From assembly GCA_964528425.1 (NCBI GenBank), contig CAZGTD010000005.1, forward strand, positions 15,591 to 79,590: 64,000 nucleotides of DNA, in the 5' to 3' direction. Below are positions 1 through 8,430 of the stretch, piece after piece. The stretch's first letter is position 1, and the number at the start of each line of letters is the position of its first letter. Origin of the DNA: UBA3263 sp964528425 (GTDB lineage Bacteria; Bacteroidota; Bacteroidia; Bacteroidales; Muribaculaceae). The notes below the pieces were generated by a model. The model saw only the letters and a list, made by a program, of their open reading frames with translations, was not told the origin of the DNA and searched no databases. Position numbers and translations under genes: made by a program.

Positions 1-1145
1 ATATTCGAGGGGATAGTGGCGTCGGCGGCTTCGTAGGGCGCGAGCAGCAGCGGGCCGCCCTCGTAGCCATAGTCGGTAACGGGGTAGTTGAGCCATATAT
101 AGGGCTTATGGCCGGTTTTATTGGTAAACCATTCGGCGGCCGACTTCTGGTTCATATCAACGACTCCCGCGCCGGTCCACATTATCTGGATATCCTTGTC
201 GATGCCCGCGCCGAGTTTGTTGAGATACTGGCTGTCGGTGTTCCAGCCGCCGGCAAAACTTACGCAATATTCCGTAGGGCAGACAATCAGCGGCTTCGTA
301 TCGGGCTTGGATTTGATGAAATTCATATTCAGATAATTCAGATATTCAACCTGAGCATCTACGTCGACCCCGCTGGTAATGTCATCGAAAAACACTGCGA
401 ACTGGCGGATTCCGAGATTATACATTGCCTCAAACTTCGCCAAAGCCTTTTCTTTGTTGTTGCCCTTGATGTCGTTACCGGGGTGAATGGCCCAAACAAA
501 GTGGACCTTATGCTTGAGGCCCTCGGTTGCGAGCTGCTGCAGCTCCGCGGCCTTGGCATCGGGGTAAGGTTCTGCCCATTGGGCTTTGTGGTAGGGGTCG
601 TTTTTCGGGGCGTAGATAAACACGTTCATCTTCGTGTGGTCAGAGAATCTGAGCATATCCAGGCAGTCTTCCTGACTCCAGGGATTGCCATAGAAGCCTT
701 CAATAACTCCGCGGTCTAAAACCACGGGCCAGTCCTCAACCTCGCAGGCCGCGGTGGTTTTGTCGTCGAGCAGCTGAAGGAAAGACTGAACGCCATAGTA
801 GGTGCCTTCGTTGTCGGCACCGGCAATTACCACTTTATCGGGCGCTACCGACAGGTAGTAGCCCTGGGCATGGGCCGGAATTTTTTCGGCATAATCCGCA
901 ACGGCGGCATCGCCTTTTTCGCCAATAACGATTTCAATGGTGCCATTTGCCGCAGGCGAGAGCTTGGCCTGCAGCGAGGCAACGGCATCGGCGTCGGCAT
1001 CGGCCGCGCCGGTCAGCCGGTAGGTAGCGGTTGCCGGTTCAAAGCTGCCGCTGAGCTGCGTAACTTTTTGCGGATTCGGAAAAATTGTGGCTGCGAATGC
1101 CGAGGCGGAAACCAGCAGCGACGCCAGCGAAAGAGTAGTTTTCAT
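1..1145 (-). CDS. GH84 beta-N-acetylglucosaminidase, copy 1 (3' end cut by window edge)
   Basis: Secreted glycoside hydrolase of family GH84, which removes beta-linked N-acetylglucosamine by substrate-assisted catalysis. The frame runs open from an ATG at 1145 to the window edge, giving about 381 residues. A signal peptide covers residues 1-19. The GH20b-like N-terminal domain follows, then the TIM barrel beginning near RGVIEGFYGNPWS (about 145-157). The catalytic Asp pair is visible in VFFDDI (Asp254-Asp255). The C-terminus lies outside the window. The gene starts only 24 bp after the stop of the second GH84 gene, so the two are probably one transcript. The proteins are clear paralogues. The natural substrate (mucin, host N-glycan or bacterial glycan) cannot be read from the sequence. 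Confidence 0.93.
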   Translation of the reverse strand, partial: MKTTLSLASLLVSASAFAATIFPNPQKVTQLSGSFEPATATYRLTGAADADADAVASLQAKLSPAANGTIEIVIGEKGDAAVADYAEKIPAHAQGYYLSVAPDKVVIAGADNEGTYYGVQSFLQLLDDKTTAACEVEDWPVVLDRGVIEGFYGNPWSQEDCLDMLRFSDHTKMNVFIYAPKNDPYHKAQWAEPYPDAKAAELQQLATEGLKHKVHFVWAIHPGNDIKGNNKEKALAKFEAMYNLGIRQFAVFFDDITSGVDVDAQVEYLNYLNMNFIKSKPDTKPLIVCPTEYCVSFAGGWNTDSQYLNKLGAGIDKDIQIMWTGAGVVDMNQKSAAEWFTNKTGHKPYIWLNYPVTDYGYEGGPLLLAPYEAADATIPSN

Positions 1146-1169
1146 GATAATGATATTTTATGAGGAGAT

Positions 1170-3287
1170 TTAATTTATCGGTGTAAGCTCGAAAATAAAC
1201 TGCGGCTGACCGAACCGACACTTCAGTTCGTCGCCAGCGACGCCCCAGTACGACTGGCCGCCGTTGCCGCCGTTGCGAATGGCAAACTTGCCGTTATCGC
1301 CCTTGATGAAAACATAGGTGTTCCAGTCGGCCGAATAGGGGTTGACACCGAAGCGACCGAGCTCGTTAACGTAGCGCTCATCTTTGGAGTTGCGTATTTC
1401 ATAGCGCTCGGTGGTGGGGTTGAGCTTCAGGTGCCATTCCTGGCGGTTGGGGTTTATATCGTCGATTTCTGACTGAAGCACCGGGGCCGCAGCGCCGGCC
1501 GGGTTGCCCAGCAGGCGCCCGTCAACCTTTATGTAATACGTTCCGTTTTCAACCACCGGCTTCGGGAACAGGTCGGCCGGATAATCGAAGCCTGCCGACT
1601 TAAAGGAGTCGACCAGCGCCGCCAGGGTTTGCTTCTGCCAGGGGGCAACGTGCAGAGTGCCCGTTTGCACGCGCACGCTCTGAATCGACCCTTCGAAATC
1701 GCGGCTTACGTTGGCCTGCATCTTTTCGCTCGCCAGCTGATAGCGCTTATAGGCGTCGATAAAGGGCGCGGCAAGCTCGGCATCGAGCGCTTCGGCCATG
1801 TCGGTCAGTGCAAGGCCCATCTGCGACTGCAGCCGCAACGCAACAACCCATTCCTTAACCTCCGTCAGCAGCGGATTTTCGCCGCGCGTAAGCGGCAGCA
1901 GCTCGCCGGCGGCCGCCAGAGTGCGGTTAAAATATTCGCGATAGGCCTCAACGGCGTCGGGGCCGTCGATGGTCGGAAATTTCTCTTTTACGGCCACAAA
2001 ATCGGGTGTTTCGCCATAGAAACGCAACTTATGCACGCTCGGAGCGACATCAACATTGTTCAGACAGAAAATCCTGAAGGCGTCAACATGGCCCGGAACG
2101 AGCTCGCCAAGCGAGGCCTCCCACGACTGGTTGGCATCAAAAGCTTGCGGATTGCGCGCAAAGTCGGCCAGCGACGCCAGGGCCACTTTCGAGGCCTCGG
2201 CATATTGCATCGGATTGGAACAGAAAGCCGAAACCTTGTCGGCAATCTTCGGATCGTTGCCGACAACCGGCCCCATCAGCAGGTTATGCTGCCCGTAGTC
2301 GTTGACCGGATAATTGAGCCAGATAAAGGGGCGACGCGTGGTTTTGTCGATAAACCATTGGCAGTCGGCCTCATCAATCATGTCGCAGACCGAAGCGCCG
2401 GTCCACATTATGGCGATATCGGGGTTCAGCTGAGTGCCCATCTTGGTCAGATAGTCGCCGCCGCTCCATGCCTGGTTATACTGCGTCGGGCAAACGATCA
2501 GCGGACCAACTCCCTTATGCTTCTTAACGAACTCGCGGTCAATAAAATTCAAATAGTCAATCTGCGAGTCAACGCTCTTGGCCGAAATGTCGTCGAAGAA
2601 AATCGAAAAATTCCTGACCCCGAGGTCATACATCTGGCCGAGCTTAGCCAGAGCCTTGGCGCGGTCGGCATCCGACTCAATAGCGTTGCTCGGATGCATG
2701 GCCCACACGAATTTCACCTTATTGGCAGCCGCGCGCTGAACCAGCTCGGCCATCTCGGCGGCCTTGTCGGCCGGATAGGGCTCGTGCCAGCGCGAGTGGT
2801 GATACGGGTCATCCTTCGGCCCGTAGATATAAGTATTCATTCCGTGGCGGCCATAGAAATCAAACTGACTCAGGCGGTCGGCGTGGCTCCACGGGTTGCC
2901 GTAGAAGCCCTCGATTACCCCGCGCATGGCAATCGCCGGAACAATGGCTGTGTCGACCGGCGCCGTCGGGTTTTTCAGAAACTCCTGAACGCCATAAAAC
3001 GTGCCTGCGCCGTCGCGCCCGGCAATAACAACCCTCTCGGGCCCGACGCTCAGATAAAAGCCCTCGGCTCCCTGCGGAATCAGCCGCGCGAATTTCTTAA
3101 CGGCCTTGTCGCCGGCCTCGCCGATAATGATTTCAACGTCGGCCTTCGGAGTAACTATTAGCGACTGCTCCAGCAGCTTAACGGCGTCGGAATCAGCGGT
3201 TTTTGCTCCGGTGAGCTTATATGTGGGACCTTGGGCGGCAACCGATGCCGCCATAGCCAGCCCCAAGGCTACGGCATAGAGTTTCAT
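1170..3287 (-). CDS. GH84 beta-N-acetylglucosaminidase, copy 2, with C-terminal lectin-like domain
   Basis: Complete 705-residue secreted GH84 enzyme. The signal peptide is residues 1-19. The GH20b-like domain covers about 20-115 and the catalytic barrel begins at RGVIEGFYGNPWS (about 122-134). The catalytic pair is Asp232-Asp233 in IFFDDI. Residues of about 590-705 (from NGTYYIKVDGRLLGN to the end) look like a beta-trefoil carbohydrate-binding module, an inference from the spaced W/Y and N-G repeats. Family members act on terminal beta-GlcNAc, including O-GlcNAc. It is co-directional with the upstream SusC/SusD genes, which suggests glycan foraging outside the cytoplasm. A -7-type box (TAACTTTG on the minus strand) at 3312-3319 suggests its own promoter. 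Confidence 0.95.
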   Translation of the reverse strand: MKLYAVALGLAMAASVAAQGPTYKLTGAKTADSDAVKLLEQSLIVTPKADVEIIIGEAGDKAVKKFARLIPQGAEGFYLSVGPERVVIAGRDGAGTFYGVQEFLKNPTAPVDTAIVPAIAMRGVIEGFYGNPWSHADRLSQFDFYGRHGMNTYIYGPKDDPYHHSRWHEPYPADKAAEMAELVQRAAANKVKFVWAMHPSNAIESDADRAKALAKLGQMYDLGVRNFSIFFDDISAKSVDSQIDYLNFIDREFVKKHKGVGPLIVCPTQYNQAWSGGDYLTKMGTQLNPDIAIMWTGASVCDMIDEADCQWFIDKTTRRPFIWLNYPVNDYGQHNLLMGPVVGNDPKIADKVSAFCSNPMQYAEASKVALASLADFARNPQAFDANQSWEASLGELVPGHVDAFRIFCLNNVDVAPSVHKLRFYGETPDFVAVKEKFPTIDGPDAVEAYREYFNRTLAAAGELLPLTRGENPLLTEVKEWVVALRLQSQMGLALTDMAEALDAELAAPFIDAYKRYQLASEKMQANVSRDFEGSIQSVRVQTGTLHVAPWQKQTLAALVDSFKSAGFDYPADLFPKPVVENGTYYIKVDGRLLGNPAGAAAPVLQSEIDDINPNRQEWHLKLNPTTERYEIRNSKDERYVNELGRFGVNPYSADWNTYVFIKGDNGKFAIRNGGNGGQSYWGVAGDELKCRFGQPQFIFELTPIN

Positions 3288-3311
3288 GATGTGAATAGAT
3301 TATAATCCACG

Positions 3312-3319
3312 CAAAGTTA
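3312..3319 (-). promoter_or_regulatory. Candidate -7 box for the GH84 pair
   Basis: The minus strand reads TAACTTTG, matching the Bacteroidota -7 consensus TAnnTTTG, 24 nt upstream of the GH84 start at 3287. No good -33 TTTG lies at the usual spacing, so support is moderate. Confidence 0.45.
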
Positions 3320-3630
3320 CAAAAATTTTCCGAATCTACAACAATCTCGCCGCCGCGGCGAACTTTTTGTCACCCCGGGCGTTCTTAAGGTATAAAACGA
3401 ACGAATTAGTCTCTCTACTACTACGAAAACACCTCGGGGCGCCGAGGAAATTGAAATTTCTACCGGCAACCGCTTGCCGAAAGTCGCGTCTGAAACCGAC
3501 GCGCTCGCCCCCCGACCGACACACAACACCCCCTTTACCTAATCCCAATACCAAGCCGCGCTCCCTCCGGGGAGCGCTTTTCATTCCCCCGCGCGCGGGC
3601 AAAGGCCCGCGGAGCGAAAATCGCAACAAA
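3320..3630. other. Intergenic stretch without a recognisable gene
   Basis: About 310 bp between the GH84 promoter and repeat copy A. Two short GC-rich hairpins are visible: CCTCGG/CCGAGG at 3432-3447, and GCGCTCC/GGAGCGC at 3558-3577 followed by TTTT on the plus strand. A 16-nt fragment of the repeat's left end occurs at 3601-3616, just before copy A. Short open frames here resemble no protein I know. Confidence 0.5.
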
Positions 3631-3846
3631 GGCCCGCGGAGCGGGTCTAACATTTGTAGCCAGGGGTGAGGGTCCGCGGAGCGGCCCGCTGCCCCTGGGA
3701 AAATAATCCGCGCAATCTCATTGGGAGCTGCGTAGCTGCGACACGTTTGTTTCGCACCTAACGGCGCTCCATCGTCAAACACATCCATTTTTCAACCCAG
3801 GGGCTGACACCCCTGGCTACAACCGTTTGCACCGCTAACGCGGCGC
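3631..3846. repeat. RAYT-associated palindromic repeat, copy A (216 bp)
   Basis: First of four copies of one repeat family in this window, all in the same orientation. It starts GGCCCGCGGAGCGGGTC and ends CGCTAACGCGGCGC. A perfect 14-bp inverted repeat joins 3654-3667 to 3809-3822 (TTGTAGCCAGGGGT and its complement). A second inner pair is GCCCCTGGG/CCCAGGGGC, and the centre has GGAGC/GCTCC arms, so the unit could fold into one long stem. It ends 4 bp before the terminator of the 1067-residue protein gene. It has no coding capacity. Confidence 0.85.
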
Positions 3847-3850
3847 GCGC

Positions 3851-3886
3851 AAAAAAACGCCCGCTGGGGGAAGCGGGCGTCTTTTT
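3851..3886 (-). terminator. Intrinsic terminator of the 1067-residue protein gene
   Basis: Stem CGCCCGCT/AGCGGGCG (3858-3865 and 3872-3879) with a run of A on the left, which is T7 on the minus strand, and a T-rich right side. It lies 20 bp past the stop at 3907 and may work in both directions. Confidence 0.75.
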
Positions 3887-3906
3887 ATTGCGGGATGGGG
3901 GATGTT

Positions 3907-6900
3907 TTACTTAACGAGGGTCTTCTGGCCATTGATAATATTCACGCCCTTGGCGGGAGCGGCCATGCGGCGGCCCTGCAGGTCAAAGATTACCTGCTTG
4001 CCGTTCATGTTAACCACTACGCTCTTGATGCCGGTGGGAACTGCGTCGCCCTTGTCGGTGATTTCAAACGAGCGGATGGCGCCGGTAACGTTGTCGGCTA
4101 CATGGTGGGCAAAATATTCAACCGTGCCGGGGCCGTTAACGGTGAAGGTGTGCTCGTTGCCCGACTTGTCAGCTTCGGTGAAGCCTTCAACTGCGGGAGC
4201 CTTGCGCGGAGCGTTTTTGGCAACGACTTCTTCAGCGGCGGCGGCAGGAGTGTGCTTGTAATAAATAGCGTGAGCATCGCTGGTGATGATGGTTACCTTA
4301 TATGTGCCTTCAGCAGTGCCTTCTTCAACCTGCACACCCTGGTGCTTGGGCTGTTCTTCGGTCAGCTCGGGAACCATTGCGTTCGGGTCGAAAGTTGTAA
4401 CCTGATAGTAGGGGGTACCATCATCTTCGGTGCGTACAATGCGGGCCTTGAAACCGGGAATAAAGGTGTAATTATCGCGATATTCGCCGAGTTCGCGGAA
4501 GTAGTTGTTATAGGAAGCGTGGAGAGTGTAGTATTCAGCGCCTTCTTCGGGAGCAACTGCAAAGTATTCGCCATCGATGTTGCCGGCTTTTGTTGCGGGG
4601 CCTTCGTAGTCATAAACAATGGGCAGACGGGCATAGGTGATTTCATCGCGGGAATGGTCTGCCATTGCCGAGGGGTCGAAGTCAGGGTCGTTTTCAATGT
4701 CGGCCTGGCCATCATAGAAGAGCAGGGCCACCTGACCGGCGGGGATGATTACCTTGCCGTCTTCGTTGGCTTCGATGAGGGTTGCGCGAACATGCTTAAC
4801 GTCGCCGTTTGCAGTATCTACATCGTTGAATTCGCCGGTGTAGGCAAAAATGTGACCTTCTTCGGTACCGCCGGGAACTTCAAGAGCAACGGGTGCGTAA
4901 ACCGAGCTCCAGCCGTCGTCGCCGTGAGCGGGGTCGTTGTCAATGATGTTATAGAAAGTAATCGGGAGTTCGGTCACTTCTTCAACATACCACTGATACT
5001 TTTCGTCTTTATTATCATTTGCAGCATCTACGATTTTTGAGTTTTTCTGAGTATCGGCGGCACCATATAGGTGACGGTGTCCGGCGCTACCACTGCTGCT
5101 GACGTGAATAACGTAGCGGCCGTTGTCCTGATAGGTCAACTCAGTTCCTTGTGCGGCGTCTTCATTATCTTTCAAAACGGGAATCCAGTTCGAGCCGTTA
5201 AACGAGGGCATAACCTTGCCGTCGTCGAAGCATACGAGGGTATTTACTGCATCGTCGCCTTCACCTTCCTGATGATAAAGGAATACGGTATTGGAGCGGG
5301 TATTATCCTCGGTCAGACCCATATAGGCCTTTTGATTGATGGTAGCTGAATGAATCGACGAGATATACAGGCCGCTGACTTTATTCTTGAAGCGATAGAA
5401 GCGGTTGGGAACGAGATCTTTGAAAATGAGATTGGTGGGGTGCAGACCCTCAACGATTGCATTCTTGGTATCGTCATCGGCCTCTTGCTCACCGTTGTGA
5501 ATAGCCAGAGCATCTGCGTAAAGTTTTTCGGCAGTGCCATCAGCGTTATCATACTGCCCAACACAATGGCCAATCAAGTCAGCCGAGTTGCTTGAGAACA
5601 TATAAGTAATACGGCGCAGAGCAGCGTCAACATCAGTGCCGTTAAATGCAACAACGGCATCATAAACATTTTCTACGGTGGGTTCAACATCTGTGGCAAG
5701 ACCCAAAGCCTGCATATCTTCACCATAAAGAGGAGTCAGACGGAAAGCAGAACCGTGATCACTGGGTAAGCTTCCTCTTGCATTATTCCAAACGCTTACA
5801 TAGTTACTACGCTCGTTCAGGCCATTACTTGCGCCAAAAGTGATATAGAAATCACCAACTACGTTATCGTTATTATTCGTGGCGTTCCAGGTAGATTTAC
5901 CTATGGAGAACACTGTTGCGGGGTGCGTGTCGTCGGAAAGGGTAGCCATTACACCAGCTTTATCTTCTACATAAACGCCCTTTTCGGGGTCGGCAAGAGT
6001 ATGAAGAGTGTATTGGTTCGTTTCACCTTCAACCGGCTTGAAGAACCAAAGACGTTCGGGCACGAGACGGTTCAATGTATTTTCGACATCGCCGCTTGTG
6101 TGTTCATTATAACCTCTGATAGTGTTAATCTGTCCGCTGAGGAATTCATAGCGCATAGCGGCGGGTTTATCACCGGGCTTCATGGTTACACGATAAACAT
6201 GGTTGGCAATAAGTTCGCGGTCCCAGTTACCGGTAACTGTGAAAACGGTGTTATCATCAGCAACAGTCATATTATCCGATTCATCTGCCTTATCGCTGTT
6301 AATGGTTGCGTTAGCCATACCGCCCATATCAGAAAGTTTGTTTTTGATAGTGAGAGCGGCATTCTGGCCATTATAAAGTTCCAGTGAAAGATCAGCAACC
6401 GGCCAGCCGTTAATTGCGGGGAGATGAACAGTAACTGTTTTAGGAGTTTCCTGCTTTTCAAAGGCCTCTACAATCTCAAACTGCACATAGTATTGTTCTG
6501 CAGTGTTATCAGTATGCCAGTAAGCCATAAGTTCCAGTGATCCGTCGTTATTGCTTCGCATACAAATTTTATGAGTAGCTAAGACAGTATTATTTCCTGT
6601 TGCAGGATAGGCATTATTCAGTCTAAACCAAAATTTATTGTCACCTTGACTTTGCACAGTCGGAGTTTCTAAACCGAAAATACCAACATTAGCATCATTT
6701 TCACCATTTACCTTTTGAATTTTATTTTTCCCGACTGCTACAGACCCCTGAGTGGAGAACCAACGCTCACCATTCGTAGGAAATGCCATTCCTATCTTAA
6801 AGTTGCCGGCGTATTCTCCTTCAGTAACCTTTTTAAACTTCCAGAGGTACTGGCTATCTGCAATTCCATCGGCACTGATTTCGGTAATATTAGTGCCGCC

Positions 6901-7110
6901 AAAATGAGCAAAAGCCTGGCTATTAAGGTCGGGATACCCCTTAACATAACCCGCGTTGCCACGCGCAGGCTGAATAGCATGAATAAAATAAACAGCATCG
7001 TCTTGAATATCCGCAGGATCGGATATGGTGGCACCGGTGACGTAGGTCTGAGCATAGCTCATTGTTACCGTCATCAGTGCAGCAGCTGCACTGAGTAAGA
7101 GTTTTTTCAT
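3907..7110 (-). CDS. Large secreted protein of unknown function with T9SS-like tail
   Basis: 1067 residues with a signal peptide (about 1-20, ending YAQ). I do not recognise the family. The N-terminal half contains several W/Y- and G-rich segments (for example around residues 50-210, 300-460 and 560-720) that look like repeated beta-trefoil or lectin-like modules; this is inference. The last 40 residues have the form FDLQGRRMAAPAKG...IINGQKTLVK, closely matching the tail of the 312-residue protein upstream and resembling type IX secretion sorting tails. It lies inside the GH84/SusCD locus with its own promoter and terminator. A surface or secreted glycan-binding role is plausible but unproven. 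Confidence 0.88.
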   Translation of the reverse strand: MKKLLLSAAAALMTVTMSYAQTYVTGATISDPADIQDDAVYFIHAIQPARGNAGYVKGYPDLNSQAFAHFGGTNITEISADGIADSQYLWKFKKVTEGEYAGNFKIGMAFPTNGERWFSTQGSVAVGKNKIQKVNGENDANVGIFGLETPTVQSQGDNKFWFRLNNAYPATGNNTVLATHKICMRSNNDGSLELMAYWHTDNTAEQYYVQFEIVEAFEKQETPKTVTVHLPAINGWPVADLSLELYNGQNAALTIKNKLSDMGGMANATINSDKADESDNMTVADDNTVFTVTGNWDRELIANHVYRVTMKPGDKPAAMRYEFLSGQINTIRGYNEHTSGDVENTLNRLVPERLWFFKPVEGETNQYTLHTLADPEKGVYVEDKAGVMATLSDDTHPATVFSIGKSTWNATNNNDNVVGDFYITFGASNGLNERSNYVSVWNNARGSLPSDHGSAFRLTPLYGEDMQALGLATDVEPTVENVYDAVVAFNGTDVDAALRRITYMFSSNSADLIGHCVGQYDNADGTAEKLYADALAIHNGEQEADDDTKNAIVEGLHPTNLIFKDLVPNRFYRFKNKVSGLYISSIHSATINQKAYMGLTEDNTRSNTVFLYHQEGEGDDAVNTLVCFDDGKVMPSFNGSNWIPVLKDNEDAAQGTELTYQDNGRYVIHVSSSGSAGHRHLYGAADTQKNSKIVDAANDNKDEKYQWYVEEVTELPITFYNIIDNDPAHGDDGWSSVYAPVALEVPGGTEEGHIFAYTGEFNDVDTANGDVKHVRATLIEANEDGKVIIPAGQVALLFYDGQADIENDPDFDPSAMADHSRDEITYARLPIVYDYEGPATKAGNIDGEYFAVAPEEGAEYYTLHASYNNYFRELGEYRDNYTFIPGFKARIVRTEDDGTPYYQVTTFDPNAMVPELTEEQPKHQGVQVEEGTAEGTYKVTIITSDAHAIYYKHTPAAAAEEVVAKNAPRKAPAVEGFTEADKSGNEHTFTVNGPGTVEYFAHHVADNVTGAIRSFEITDKGDAVPTGIKSVVVNMNGKQVIFDLQGRRMAAPAKGVNIINGQKTLVK

Positions 7111-7167
7111 GTAGATTAGTTGTTAAATTATGATATGATTGAAAATTTACGCATGGTATTAGCGGGG

Positions 7168-7199
7168 CAAATATAAACGTTTTTCTGCAAACTTCCAAA
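7168..7199 (-). promoter_or_regulatory. Promoter of the 1067-residue protein gene
   Basis: On the minus strand a -33 TTTG (7196-7199), a 20-bp spacer and a -7 TATATTTG (7168-7175) match the Bacteroidota housekeeping promoter. The expected 5' leader is about 55 nt. Confidence 0.7.
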
Positions 7200-7234
7200 T
7201 CCCCCCTCATTTTTAACACTTTTCCTGCCACCGA

Positions 7235-7424
7235 GGCCCGCAGAGCGGGTCTAACATTTGTAGCCGGGGGTGAGGGGCGCGAAGCGACACGCTGCCCCTG
7301 GATGGTCGGTAGCTGCGACACAATCTGTTTCGCACCTGACGGCGCTCCATCGGGGGGCACACACATTTTTCAACCCAGGGGCTGACACCCCTGGCTACAA
7401 CCGTTCGCACCGCTAACGCGGCGC
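7235..7424. repeat. RAYT-associated palindromic repeat, copy B (190 bp, internally deleted)
   Basis: Same family and orientation as copy A. The 14-bp arms (7258-7271 and 7387-7400) carry one mismatch. About 26 bp in the middle, between the GCCCCTGG arm and TAGCTGCGACAC, is missing compared with the other copies. It ends 2 bp before the stop codon of the transposase gene. Confidence 0.85.
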
Positions 7425-7426
7425 CA

Positions 7427-7891
7427 TCATTCCTGCGGCGAATGGGGAATATAACGCATTTCGTAATCGATTTCAAATAGCTCCAAAAACCGTTTTATCT
7501 CATCATCGAACGTCGTATTTTTATGATGCTCGTATTGATGATTGATATATTGCGCAACGGCGTCAATTTGCGACCTCGAATATGAAAAACACGCGTATCC
7601 TCTTTGCCATTCAAATTTAAACGGAATGAAATGTGACGCGTTGATATAATTTGTCGATGCGGATTTCAAATCGCGAACAGTTTCCGGAATTGTTTTATTG
7701 ATATTATAGCCAAAAAGACAATGAACATGGTCTTCAGTGCCGCCTATAGCTATAGGCACATGCCCTAAACCCTTAAGAATTCCCGACATGTAAGCATGAA
7801 CCTTAGGATGAATTACCGCCGGCAACAACGCATTGCGATGATTAACGGCGAAAACGACGTGAAGATAAATCTGTGTATACGTATTGGCCAT
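7427..7891 (-). CDS. REP-associated Y1 (IS200-like) transposase, RAYT
   Basis: 154-residue single-domain Y1 transposase. The HUH metal site is visible as EDHVHCLFGY (His55, His57) and the nucleophile helix as QYINHQ (Tyr115, with Gln119 four residues on). All key residues are present, so it looks intact. Such proteins cut and join single-stranded DNA at hairpins. It stands alone, without a TnpB partner, and is bracketed by the repeat family (copy B downstream, C and D upstream), the typical RAYT arrangement. It appears more A+T-rich than its neighbours, in line with acquisition. The start at 7891 is only 4 nt after a TAACTTTG box, so the mRNA may be leaderless. Confidence 0.9.
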   Translation of the reverse strand: MANTYTQIYLHVVFAVNHRNALLPAVIHPKVHAYMSGILKGLGHVPIAIGGTEDHVHCLFGYNINKTIPETVRDLKSASTNYINASHFIPFKFEWQRGYACFSYSRSQIDAVAQYINHQYEHHKNTTFDDEIKRFLELFEIDYEMRYIPHSPQE

Positions 7892-7895
7892 AGCG

Positions 7896-7927
7896 CAAAG
7901 TTATGGTAAAAATTCCAAACATCCAAA
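7896..7927 (-). promoter_or_regulatory. Promoter of the RAYT gene, giving a leaderless mRNA
   Basis: On the minus strand TTTG (7924-7927), a 20-bp spacer and TAACTTTG (7896-7903) match the consensus. The ATG at 7891 begins after only 4 nt, so transcription should start at or next to the start codon. Confidence 0.65.
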
Positions 7928-7940
7928 CCGCCGCCACCGA

Positions 7941-8156
7941 GGCCCGCGGAGCGGGTCAAACATTTGTAGCCTGGGGTGAGGGGCGCGGAGCGGCCCGCTG
8001 CCCCTGGGAAATAATCCGCGCAATGACATTGGGAGCTGCGTAGCTGCGACACAATCTGTTTCGCACCTAACGGCGCTCCATCGTGCAAACACATCCATTT
8101 TCCAACCCAGGGGCTTACACCCCTGGCTACAACCGTTTGCACCGCTAACGCGGCGC
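7941..8156. repeat. RAYT-associated palindromic repeat, copy C (216 bp)
   Basis: Full-length copy with arms at 7964-7977 and 8119-8132 (one mismatch). It lies in tandem with copy D after a 6-bp spacer and just upstream of the RAYT promoter. Open frames crossing C and D simply repeat each other and are not credible genes. Confidence 0.87.
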
Positions 8157-8162
8157 GGCAAA

Positions 8163-8378
8163 GGCCCGCAGAGCGGGTCAAACATTTGTAGCCTGGGGTG
8201 AGGGGCGCGAAGCAGCCCGCTGCCCCTGGGAAATAATCCGTGCAATTTCGTTGGGAGCTGCGTAGCTGCGACACAATCTGTTTCGCACCTGACGGCGCTC
8301 CATCGTGCAAACACACACATTTTCCAACCCAGGGGCTTACACCCCTGGCTACAACCGTTTGCACCGCTAACGCGGCGC
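8163..8378. repeat. RAYT-associated palindromic repeat, copy D (216 bp)
   Basis: Full-length copy in direct tandem with C (222-bp period). Arms are at 8186-8199 and 8341-8354. It stops 2 bp before the A-run of the terminator of the 312-residue protein gene, the same placement that copy A has. Confidence 0.87.
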
Positions 8379-8380
8379 AC

Positions 8381-8414
8381 AAAAAAAACGCCCGCGGGGA
8401 GCGGGCGTTTTTTT
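8381..8414 (-). terminator. Intrinsic terminator of the 312-residue protein gene
   Basis: Stem CGCCCGC/GCGGGCG (8389-8395 and 8401-8407) with A8 on the left (T8 on the minus strand) and T7 on the right. It is bidirectional in form and nearly identical to the terminator at 3851-3886. Confidence 0.78.
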
Positions 8415-8430
8415 ATCGGGGAGGGGGGAA

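Noticed and set aside
1629..3161. Long open frame of 510 codons on the plus strand opposite the GH84 gene
   Set aside because: It is antisense to a clear GH84 enzyme; high GC at third positions creates such frames. No domain or signal is visible in it.
3895..5040. 381-codon plus-strand frame opposite the 1067-residue protein
   Set aside because: Antisense shadow with repetitive Val/Gly/Phe composition and no family resemblance.
7235..8378. CRISPR array
   Set aside because: Units are 190-216 bp, palindromic and without regular short spacers; no cas genes.
7813..8382. Open frames of 150-190 codons within the repeat block
   Set aside because: They contain the same peptide twice because they read through tandem palindromic repeats C and D.
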